Source of the DNA: Collinsella sp.
Lineage (GTDB): Bacteria; Actinomycetota; Coriobacteriia; Coriobacteriales; Coriobacteriaceae
Reading direction: 5' to 3'
Length of the DNA: 5,083 nucleotides
Assembly (NCBI GenBank): GCA_022728415.1
Contig: JAIJJM010000201.1
Location: 1 to 5,083 of the forward strand
Position 1 is the stretch's first letter; every line of letters begins with the position of its first letter. Shown one piece after another: positions 1-5,083 of this stretch. Made by a program: the position numbers and the translations under genes. The notes below the pieces were generated by a model. That model had not been told where the DNA came from and ran no database searches. It was given only the letters and a program-made list of their open reading frames with translations.

Positions 1-1
1 C

Positions 2-157
2 ACGCAGGACGAGCTCGACGCGATCGTCGGGGAGATCAACGACACCCCCATGAAACTCCTCGGATACAAAACGCCCAACGAGGTATGGGACGAGGAGATC
101 GCCAAGCTACAATCAAAACAAGCCGACCCGAAACCAGCCGTTGCACTTACAAGTTGA
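2..157 (+). CDS. IS30-family transposase, C-terminal part (5' end outside window)
   Basis: The first 51 codons of the window plus a TGA stop read as the tail of an IS30-type DDE transposase, which cuts and joins the ends of its own insertion sequence. The diagnostic stretch is residues 8-33 of the visible part: an LDAIVGEIND segment, then LLGYKTPNEVWDEEI. This matches the family's conserved end, where an N-x-x-P-x-K-x-LGY-x-TP-x-E-V/M-W/F motif closes the catalytic core. The catalytic Asp/Asp/Glu residues lie upstream and are not visible, so whether the element is intact cannot be judged. The protein ends in VALTS, encoded by the TTGCACTTACAAGTTGA sequence that in this family commonly falls in or beside the right inverted repeat, so the element should end shortly after the stop. 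Family assignment is confident; the specific IS name is not. Confidence 0.85.
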   Translation, partial: TQDELDAIVGEINDTPMKLLGYKTPNEVWDEEIAKLQSKQADPKPAVALTS

Positions 158-165
158 ATCCGGGG
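139..165 (+). mobile_element. Probable right end (terminal inverted repeat region) of the IS30-type element
   Basis: The last transposase codons and the bases just after the stop form a TTGCACTTACAAGTTGAATCC segment. IS30-family elements of actinobacteria often have the 3' end of the transposase gene running into the right inverted repeat. The left end is outside the window, so the repeat cannot be paired, its exact outer boundary is unknown, and no target-site duplication can be shown. The placement rests on family knowledge and is approximate. Confidence 0.4.
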
Positions 166-410
166 ACACAACGGCAGCATTCTGCCCACCATAGGGCGTG
201 TCTTTAACCAGAAAGTACCCTCAAATACGTTCAGCAAGATATATGCACGCAGAACAGCCCTTCCGCATTATCTTATTTGACATAGAGCATGCCCCTTCCA
301 TTCCACAGAATCAAGCAAATAAACGAGCAGAGAGACTGGACACACCGCAAAACAATGGCCCAACCCCTCCGCTCGTTTGTTATGGAAGGAAGAGGGATGA
401 ATAAGTATGT
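158..410. other. Gene-free stretch between the IS30-type element and the transporter remnant
   Basis: No reading frame here has a ribosome binding site or recognisable protein content; the short open frames on both strands overlap each other and look like chance. Two structures are visible. One is a small hairpin at 184-197 (GCCC, six-base loop, GGGC) followed by TCTTT at 201-205, possibly a weak terminator after the transposase. The other is the longer inverted repeat at 321-378, described separately. The base composition is less GC-rich than in the neighbouring genes, as expected for decayed or non-coding flank. Confidence 0.6.
321..378 (-). terminator. Candidate stem-loop terminator downstream of the transporter remnant
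   Basis: AAACGAGCAGAG at 321-332 pairs with CTCCGCTCGTTT at 367-378 in 11 of 12 positions, with a 34-base loop. On the minus strand the stem lies about 33 bases after the stop of the transporter remnant and is followed by the T-rich ATTTGCTTG. That is the position and layout of a terminator kept with the tail of the old gene. The loop is long and the T-tract imperfect, so it could instead be an unrelated inverted repeat. Confidence 0.35.
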
Positions 411-539
411 TTACTTCACTGACTTGATGAAGACGATCAGCACCGCGCCAATCAGCGAGCAGACCGCTGCAAGCGGGAAGAGTGCGTGATAGCCCACCGA
501 GGAAATTAGCGCCGCCGCAACATCCCACGCACCATATTC
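411..539 (-). pseudogene. C-terminal remnant of an MFS-type membrane transporter
   Basis: On the minus strand one frame reads 42 codons without interruption to a TAA stop at 411-413. It starts EYGAWDVAAALISS, continues SVGYHALFPLAAVCSL, and ends with a strongly hydrophobic segment closing in FIKSVK. This resembles the last transmembrane helix and short cytoplasmic tail of a major facilitator superfamily permease, where a G-Y-x-x-L-F loop precedes helix 12. There is no ATG, GTG or TTG start and no ribosome binding site in front of it. Read upstream, the frame enters the zinc-ribbon gene out of register and meets a stop within about 35 bases. It is therefore a stub whose 5' part has been lost, with the break at or next to position 540. 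The MFS assignment rests on a short hydrophobic tail and is moderate; another polytopic membrane protein is possible. Confidence 0.55.
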
Positions 540-1995
540 AGGACAAATCCAGTCCGTTGTTGTCCTTGGCTTTGCTCACCATATCAGTCAAATCGGGGTC
601 GTCCACAGACACCGCGTTCTGCTGACTGAGCGTCAACGATAGCGAGCCATTATAGGAGTCGCCGTATTCGTCCTTGCCGGACACGCTTATGGCAATCGAA
701 TTCATCAGACGCTTTCTGCCGTAGTTCAGATCCACGGTGATAGTCGGCATCTCCGGCTCTTCATCCGTGCCGAAATCCCAGTTGCGCACATTATCGAGCG
801 CCTGACGGTACTCATCTTCAGCATCGTCCACGCCGGCATCCTCGATTTGCTGAATCACCCAGGATTTCAGATGCGGATACTGCGCTTCATGACTGATCCA
901 GTAATTCACGAAATGCTGAGACAACGCTTTGATATCGATTTGGTACGACAGCTGCGTATTGCCGGCAGACTTGGCAGACGATGTATTCGGGAACAGCTGG
1001 CTGCGCACATTCTTATCTTCCAGCTCCACGCCGAAATATTGTTGGATGAATTTGCTGGCCTCGGCCTTCACCTCGGCAGACGTTTTCGTGCCCTTGGCCC
1101 GGTCGATGTCGTTCGAGTACCCATCGTCGTTCATCTTGTCCAGCTGATCGTAGAACGTTTGCTCCGCGCCGGTGATGTCCCAAGCACCGTTCTTGACCAA
1201 CGCATCCTTGACGTTCAATATCAAGTCCGCCACATCACTACCAACGCCGTTCCTTAAGTCATCTTCATATTGGTCGGCCGGGTAGTAGATGTAGTAGGGG
1301 TCGTCGTCATGCCAAACGGATTTCCCGGCGAATGCGCCTTTGTACCAAGCGAAGGTCGTTGCATATTCGTCTGTTTTGCTAGTGAAGGACGCGGAGGATT
1401 CGTTGGTGGTTTTGCCCAGCGAATACATGCCAGACATCCGCGCGTCAAGAGAATCGTCAGTGCTGCTGTGGGTTCTGAGTTCGTATTTGGTGCTGCGCAG
1501 AGTGGACAGCGAGTTGATCGCGTCGAAGGTGACGACCAGCGGATTGGTGGGCCGGAAGCCCAGCATCGCTTTGACGGCGGTGAAGTTGGGGATGATGAAC
1601 GCCAAGGCCGCCACCAGAATCGTCGCAAGCAATGCGCAGAAAGCGGCGATCAGCTTCTTGCTGGATTTGCGCTGCGGTGCCAGGACGGCGGTTGCATCAG
1701 TCGCCTGATATGCGGCAGGAGCGGGAATCGGCAAAGCCGGCAGGGGAACGGTTGGTGCCGGCTGTGGGGCAGCGGACGCGGCGTAAACCGATGGGGCAAC
1801 CGGCGCGGCTGGTATCGATGGTGGTACCGCAGACGCCGGCACAGCAGGTGCCGGTATCGACGCAGGCGGTACGGCTGGCGATGCGGCCGGTACTGGTGCC
1901 GTCGCAACTGGTGCGCTGTCTACAGACGCTCCACATGCCGGGCAAAATCGTGCCGGCCCATCAACTCTATTTCCGCAGTGGCCGCAGTACGCCAT
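538..1995 (-). CDS. Membrane-anchored zinc-ribbon protein with extracytoplasmic domain, function unknown
   Basis: A 485-residue protein. Residues 3-25 form a zinc ribbon with two CxxC knuckles (C4, C7, C18, C21; YCGHCG and FCPACG). Residues 28-107 are a low-complexity Pro/Ala/Val linker. K110-K114 is a basic stop-transfer cluster, followed by a single transmembrane helix at about 115-135. The remaining ~350 residues are hydrophilic, rich in Asp, Ser and Tyr, and should lie outside the membrane; I do not recognise their fold. The layout (cytoplasmic zinc ribbon, linker, one helix, outer domain) resembles that of TcaA/YvbJ-like envelope proteins, but this is only architectural similarity. The open frame extends 15 codons further upstream. 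The start at 1993-1995 is preferred because GAGAGG lies six bases before that ATG and the protein then begins directly with the zinc ribbon. The gene follows the aminotransferase gene on the same strand after 249 bp, so co-transcription is uncertain. Confidence 0.85.
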   Translation of the reverse strand: MAYCGHCGNRVDGPARFCPACGASVDSAPVATAPVPAASPAVPPASIPAPAVPASAVPPSIPAAPVAPSVYAASAAPQPAPTVPLPALPIPAPAAYQATDATAVLAPQRKSSKKLIAAFCALLATILVAALAFIIPNFTAVKAMLGFRPTNPLVVTFDAINSLSTLRSTKYELRTHSSTDDSLDARMSGMYSLGKTTNESSASFTSKTDEYATTFAWYKGAFAGKSVWHDDDPYYIYYPADQYEDDLRNGVGSDVADLILNVKDALVKNGAWDITGAEQTFYDQLDKMNDDGYSNDIDRAKGTKTSAEVKAEASKFIQQYFGVELEDKNVRSQLFPNTSSAKSAGNTQLSYQIDIKALSQHFVNYWISHEAQYPHLKSWVIQQIEDAGVDDAEDEYRQALDNVRNWDFGTDEEPEMPTITVDLNYGRKRLMNSIAISVSGKDEYGDSYNGSLSLTLSQQNAVSVDDPDLTDMVSKAKDNNGLDLS

Positions 1996-2001
1996 CGTGT
2001 G

Positions 2002-2012
2002 CCTCTCTCCCT
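2002..2012 (-). promoter_or_regulatory. Ribosome binding site deciding the zinc-ribbon protein start
   Basis: On the minus strand, AGGGAGAGAGG precedes the ATG at 1993-1995, with its final GAGAGG six bases away. The longer alternative start at 2040 would place this purine run inside the coding sequence as codons for E-G-E-R. This is the evidence for moving the start 15 codons downstream. Confidence 0.65.
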
Positions 2013-2209
2013 CAAATCGGCTTGATTGCCATCGCTTCAATGTTACTCTTCAGCATTACGCCTCAGCCAGCCCCTACGCGTAACGATACGAGACGCGGCA
2101 GCCTTAATGCGGTTGTTTTGACGCGATGCCAACATCGAGCTCTGGCCAACGTTCTGGTACTCGGCTACATCTTGCTGCGAGCCAAGAAGCAGGCCATCGC
2201 TCGCGCCGA

Positions 2210-2235
2210 CGAGGCCGAATGGCGGCCTAGCCTCG
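2210..2235 (-). terminator. Weak hairpin downstream of the aminotransferase gene
   Basis: CGAGGC at 2210-2215 pairs perfectly with GCCTCG at 2230-2235 around a 14-base loop. A competing stem, AGGCCG/CGGCCT, forms at 2212-2228 with a five-base loop. On the minus strand the hairpin begins about nine bases after the aminotransferase stop codon, a usual terminator position. No T-tract follows on that strand, so an intrinsic terminator is doubtful and read-through into the zinc-ribbon gene remains possible. Confidence 0.3.
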
Positions 2236-2244
2236 CTTTAAGCC

Positions 2245-3591
2245 TCAGGCCAGCACCTCCATGGGGTGATAGGTGGCGGTGTGGTGGCCGGTGATGGGGT
2301 TCCATACCCGTTCGGCGAATGCGCGCAGACGGGCGACGCCCTCGCGCAGCTCGTCGGCATCTCCGGCGTAGGAGAGGCGCACGAAGCCGCGCCCCTCCTC
2401 GCCGAAGGCCTCGCCGGGGACCACAGCCACGCGCTCTTCGTCCAGCAGACGGTCTGCGAATTCACCGGAGTCAAGGCCAGTCAGGCGTACGTCCACAAAG
2501 GCGTAGAACGCGCCTTGCGGTTCGATCAGACGCAATACCGGGCATCCGGCCAGACCGTCCAGCACGATCTGGCGCTTGGCGCGGTATTCCTCGCGCATGG
2601 CGGCCACGTTATCTTGCGGGCCAGCCAGTGCTGCCACGCCTGCGTATTGCGCCAAGGAGTTCACCGAGGAGTGCATGAGTTCGGCGATTTTGCCGGTCTG
2701 TTCGATGACCGCTTCGGGTGCCAGCAGGTAGCCGATGCGCCAGCCGGTCATCGCATAGGTTTTCGACAGGCTTTCCACCACAATGGTGCGCTCTTTCATG
2801 CCCGGCACCGCGGCGATCGATGGTGCCACGGCTGCCTCTCCCCCAAGCGTTTCCCCGAACGTTTCCCCAAACACGAACGGATGGTAAACCTCGTCGGAGA
2901 TGGCCCAAATATTGTGCTGCTTGCATACTTCGGCAATACGCGCCAGTTCGGCGGCAGAGGTTACCGCGCCGGTCGGATTGCCCGGTGAGTTGATGATTAC
3001 GGCGCGGGTGCGCGGGGTGATCGCCGCTTCGATGTCCGCCGCGTTCACGCGCATGCCGTGCTCCGGACGCAGCGCCACGGTGACCGGGCGGCCGCCGCAC
3101 AGCATCACTTCGGCGTCATAGGAAGTGAAGAACGGCGAGGGAATAATCACTTCATCGCCGGTGCCCACCACGGCTTTCAGCGCCAGAAACAGGCCAATCG
3201 TGGCACCGTCAACGGCTTGAATCTCGGTTTCGGGATCATAAGTAAGTCCCTTCACACAGGCGGAGTAATCGGCCACGGCCTTGCGGTATTCGGGGATGCC
3301 AAGCACGTTGGTGTACCGAGTGCGGCCAGCCTGTGCGGCCTCGCAAGCGGCTGCCACGATATGCGGCGCGGCCGTGGCGCTGGGCTCCCCCACGGTCAGT
3401 GAAATCGCGTCAGGCACGCGCTCTACACGGTCGAATACGTCTCGGATGCCGGAGCGCGGGATATTCAGGGCTTCGTCGGACAGGCTCGCGGGCTCGGCGG
3501 TCGGCACAGCAACCCGACCGGCAGCAGGCATAGTAGCAGGCGCAGCAGCAGATGCAACTTCGGACAGAGACATGTTGGAAAACTTCTGCAT
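2245..3591 (-). CDS. PLP-dependent class I/II aminotransferase (aspartate/aromatic aminotransferase type)
   Basis: A 448-residue fold-type I aminotransferase that moves an amino group between an amino acid and a 2-oxo acid in the cytoplasm, typically with glutamate/2-oxoglutarate as one pair. Landmarks: SLTVGEP near residue 64-70, RTRYTNVLG-PEYRKA near 90-105, SPGNPTG with N205 at the cofactor, SDEVYHPF with D233 and Y236, SLSKTYAMTGWRIGY with the Schiff-base lysine K277 and R285, and GFVRLSY with the likely carboxylate-binding R405. All expected catalytic residues are present, so it should be active. Two features are unusual: an Ala/Pro-rich extension of about 40 residues before the usual start of the fold, and a GETFGETLGG insertion after the DEVY motif encoded by a tandem DNA repeat. 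The ATG at 3589-3591 is chosen because AGGAGG lies six bases before it; the upstream TTG would overlap that site. The true amino-acid substrate (aspartate, aromatic, alanine) cannot be told. It is divergent from an Lrp/AsnC regulator, its probable controller. Confidence 0.92.
   Translation of the reverse strand: MQKFSNMSLSEVASAAAPATMPAAGRVAVPTAEPASLSDEALNIPRSGIRDVFDRVERVPDAISLTVGEPSATAAPHIVAAACEAAQAGRTRYTNVLGIPEYRKAVADYSACVKGLTYDPETEIQAVDGATIGLFLALKAVVGTGDEVIIPSPFFTSYDAEVMLCGGRPVTVALRPEHGMRVNAADIEAAITPRTRAVIINSPGNPTGAVTSAAELARIAEVCKQHNIWAISDEVYHPFVFGETFGETLGGEAAVAPSIAAVPGMKERTIVVESLSKTYAMTGWRIGYLLAPEAVIEQTGKIAELMHSSVNSLAQYAGVAALAGPQDNVAAMREEYRAKRQIVLDGLAGCPVLRLIEPQGAFYAFVDVRLTGLDSGEFADRLLDEERVAVVPGEAFGEEGRGFVRLSYAGDADELREGVARLRAFAERVWNPITGHHTATYHPMEVLA
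2848..2871. repeat. 12-bp in-frame tandem duplication inside the aminotransferase gene
   Basis: CGTTTCCCCGAA at 2848-2859 is followed directly by CGTTTCCCCAAA at 2860-2871, identical at 11 of 12 positions. Being a multiple of three it keeps the frame and gives the doubled FGET/FGET peptide just after the DEVYHPFVF motif. It looks like a slippage duplication in a surface loop. Confidence 0.8.
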
Positions 3592-3603
3592 ATCATCCCT
3601 CCT
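3592..3603 (-). promoter_or_regulatory. Ribosome binding site deciding the aminotransferase start
   Basis: On the minus strand a perfect AGGAGG is followed by GATGAT and then the ATG at 3589-3591. The longer frame would start at a TTG directly against this site (3606), with the AGGAGG read as Arg-Arg codons, which is implausible. The strong site suggests efficient translation. Confidence 0.85.
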
Positions 3604-3796
3604 CAATGGAATTATTTCGTCGTTCTCTTATTTCAAAAGGAATTATTACATCCAATTAGGACTTTAAACGTAAACATTCCACCACACAACAGAAAACACA
3701 GGAAGAACTACTGAAATTACCAGGCAAAATCGGAAAGCCATCGCATTCCGGCAACAGGTACAGTGAACACAGAGCACAACGAACGGAGAAGACATC
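3592..3796. promoter_or_regulatory. AT-rich divergent control region between aminotransferase and Lrp/AsnC genes
   Basis: The 205 bp between the two divergent starts must hold both promoters. The half next to the aminotransferase gene (about 3604-3680) is markedly AT-rich compared with the GC-rich genes on each side. It contains the 9-bp direct repeat GGAATTATT at 3608-3616 and 3639-3647. The copies begin 31 bp apart, close to three turns of B-form DNA, so they would face the same side of the helix. A further near-palindrome, TCCAATTAGGA, lies at 3651-3661. Lrp/AsnC proteins typically bind several phased, AT-rich sites in the interval beside their own gene, so this is a plausible operator. 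No convincing -35/-10 pair could be assigned for either direction. Confidence 0.45.
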
Positions 3797-4231
3797 ATGA
3801 CCGCGATTGACGAGACCGACCAGCGCATCCTCACCATGCTGGAGGCCGACGGCCGCGCCACGCTCGCGCAACTGGCCCAGGCGACCGGACTGTCAGTCTC
3901 CGCCGCCCAGTCGCGCGTGCAGAAGCTGGAGAAGCGCGGCATCATCAAGGGATACAAGGCCATCATCGACCAAGAGCAGCGCGGCTTGCCCATCAGCGCG
4001 TTCGTCAACGTGACCCCGCTCGACTACTCAGCCGAATCCTCGATTCCGGACAAGCTGAACAATATCGACGGCATCGTCTCCTGCTATTCGGTGGCCGGCG
4101 CCCCCAGTTTCGTGCTGGTGGTGCGCGTGGCTTCCCCTACCGCACTTGAAGAACTGCTCAATCTCATCCACCGCACGGTGCCGGTAAGCACCGAGACCAC
4201 GATGATTCTGCAGACCTACTTCGCACACTGA
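3797..4231 (+). CDS. Lrp/AsnC-family transcriptional regulator
   Basis: A 144-residue protein, close to the usual 140-165 for this family of amino-acid-responsive DNA-binding proteins. Residues 4-20 (IDETDQRILTMLEADGR) are the typical opening helix. A winged helix-turn-helix follows at about 22-52, with TLAQLAQATGLS as the first helix and turn, SAAQSRVQKLEKRG as the recognition helix, and IIKGYKAIID as the wing and linker. Residues 65-144 form the RAM ligand-sensing and oligomerisation domain, including GAPSFVLVVRV at 101-111 (the family's G-x-x-D-F/Y-x-L-x-V strand, here with Ser in place of the usual Asp) and TTMILQTYF at 134-142. The start is supported by GGAG eight bases upstream. It sits head-to-head with the aminotransferase gene and ahead of gdhA, so autoregulation and control of one or both neighbours is the simplest inference. 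Which amino acid it senses cannot be read from the sequence. Confidence 0.93.
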   Translation: MTAIDETDQRILTMLEADGRATLAQLAQATGLSVSAAQSRVQKLEKRGIIKGYKAIIDQEQRGLPISAFVNVTPLDYSAESSIPDKLNNIDGIVSCYSVAGAPSFVLVVRVASPTALEELLNLIHRTVPVSTETTMILQTYFAH

Positions 4232-4270
4232 CCGCGAACCCGGTAACCTGCGCGCCGAAGACCTGCGGCC

Positions 4271-4360
4271 ACACACCCCACAAACCCCACAGGTCACAAA
4301 AACCATACGACCCCACGGTCCAGCCACACCCCACAAACCCCACAGACCGCACGATCCCCA
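4271..4360 (+). terminator. C-rich, G-poor segment: candidate Rho-utilisation (rut) region after the regulator gene
   Basis: By hand count this 90-base stretch has about 45 C, 32 A, 9 G and 4 T. The RNA made from the + strand would be largely unstructured and C-rich, starting about 40 bases after the regulator's stop codon. That bias is what Rho prefers to load on. There is no strong hairpin with a T-tract between the two genes that would act as an intrinsic terminator, so Rho-dependent ending of the regulator transcript is reasonable. The same bias on the minus strand gives several GGGG runs. Confidence 0.35.
4273..4345 (+). repeat. Perfect 20-bp direct repeat, copies 53 bp apart
   Basis: ACACCCCACAAACCCCACAG occurs at 4273-4292 and again, without mismatch, at 4326-4345. 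Each copy itself holds two CCCCACA-type units. The spacer contains a small GACC-CCAC-GGTC hairpin at 4309-4320. The repeat lies wholly in non-coding DNA. Confidence 0.85.
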
Positions 4361-4525
4361 ACAGACACATCTGACATCACCCAAGTCCGCCTTTATGTCC
4401 ACTATATGAACGTGCCTCCGGTGTGATGCGGCTTCCATTTCGACCCGATTCACGCATAGACAGACATCCAACAATCGCCCGAAAAATCTAACAAACGGAA
4501 ACTTGAGCCACTCCATAACCACGCC

Positions 4526-4535
4526 GAAAGCTTTC
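4526..4535. promoter_or_regulatory. 10-bp perfect palindrome upstream of the gdhA promoter
   Basis: GAAAGCTTTC is a perfect palindrome centred about 50 bases before the candidate -10 box of gdhA. It also forms part of a larger imperfect inverted repeat, AACGGAAA at 4494-4501 with TTTCCCGTT at 4532-4540. The position would suit an activator site, but no known binding motif is recognised. Confidence 0.3.
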
Positions 4536-4553
4536 CCGTTATCCGAGCGAGAC

Positions 4554-4584
4554 TCTATGCAGCAAGGGCCTGCGCGCATAGAAT
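4554..4584 (+). promoter_or_regulatory. Candidate gdhA -10 box overlapped by a 7-bp inverted repeat
   Basis: TAGAAT at 4579-4584 is the best -10-like box before gdhA and would start transcription near 4590, leaving a leader of about 30 bases. No good -35 box lies at the usual distance, which suggests an activator-dependent or otherwise unusual promoter. TCTATGC at 4554-4560 and GCATAGA at 4576-4582 are perfect inverted copies with centres 22 bp apart (about two helix turns), and the right copy overlaps the -10 box. This is the layout of an operator. Confidence 0.4.
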
Positions 4585-4597
4585 AAAACCGTCTTAA

Positions 4598-5083
<486 letters not shown>

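Noticed and set aside
277..305. TTGACA at 277-282 as a -35 box
   Set aside because: At 16-18 bp downstream there is no acceptable -10 box and no gene follows on the + strand, so it is most likely a chance match.
268..528. Minus-strand 86-codon frame beginning MGCCGGANF
   Set aside because: It reads the same DNA as the transporter remnant in a different frame. The remnant frame gives a coherent membrane helix, whereas this one gives no recognisable protein.
847..1257. + strand open frame (136 codons) inside the zinc-ribbon gene
   Set aside because: It is antisense to the coding region, has no ribosome binding site, and its hydrophobic/Arg-rich content is typical of a shadow frame.
1270..2025. 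Long + strand open frame (251 codons) opposite the zinc-ribbon gene
   Set aside because: It is fully antisense to a well-supported gene. Its translation is an Arg/Gly/Trp-rich string produced by the complement of the Pro/Ala linker, and no ribosome binding site precedes it.
2266..2988. + strand open frame (240 codons) opposite the aminotransferase
   Set aside because: The opposite strand carries every catalytic motif of a known family; this frame shows no domain and is a composition shadow of high-GC coding DNA.
3620..3700. A specific -35/-10 promoter pair for either divergent gene
   Set aside because: Several AT-rich hexamers such as TTGAAA and TAATAA occur, but none pair at 16-18 bp with a good partner, so naming one would be guesswork.
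4269..4350. The C-rich repeats as a CRISPR array or tandem repeat locus
   Set aside because: There are only two copies, the repeat is low-complexity C/A sequence without a dyad, the single spacer carries a chance hairpin, and no cas genes are nearby.

Overview
The window looks like high-GC actinobacterial chromosome, most likely Bifidobacterium (probably the B. longum group). This is inferred from the GC-rich codon choice, strong AGGAGG-type ribosome binding sites, an IS30-type transposase tail, and a glutamate dehydrogenase whose N-terminus has the bifidobacterial look. No database search was possible, so the genus is an inference.

Left part (1-540) is a scarred, mobile-element flank. The window opens inside the last ~51 codons of an IS30-family transposase (+ strand). 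About 250 bp without a credible gene follow, containing an imperfect long inverted repeat. Then comes a 42-residue remnant of the C-terminus of what appears to be an MFS-type membrane transporter (- strand), cut off exactly where the next gene stops.

Middle part (538-3591) holds two minus-strand genes. One encodes a membrane-anchored zinc-ribbon protein with a long Pro/Ala linker and a large predicted extracytoplasmic domain of unknown function. The other is a complete PLP-dependent class I/II aminotransferase of the aspartate aminotransferase fold. For both, the ribosome binding site argues for a start downstream of the longest possible one.

Right part (3592-5083) is a nitrogen/amino-acid module. 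The aminotransferase is transcribed divergently from a 144-aa Lrp/AsnC-family regulator across an AT-rich 205-bp interval that carries a helically phased direct repeat. Downstream of the regulator lies a ~390-bp non-coding stretch. It begins with a C-rich, G-poor segment containing a perfect 20-bp direct repeat (Rho-utilisation-like) and ends with a palindrome, three copies of the heptamer GCATAGA and a candidate promoter. The 5' third of gdhA (NADP-type glutamate dehydrogenase) follows and runs off the window.

The genes fit together loosely. Glutamate dehydrogenase assimilates ammonium into glutamate, an aminotransferase of this family would usually use glutamate as amino donor, and an Lrp/AsnC protein between them is a natural candidate regulator. 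No clearly novel multi-gene system is visible. The most worthwhile leads are the untyped regulatory DNA before gdhA, the divergent Lrp interval, and the rearrangement scar next to the transposase.
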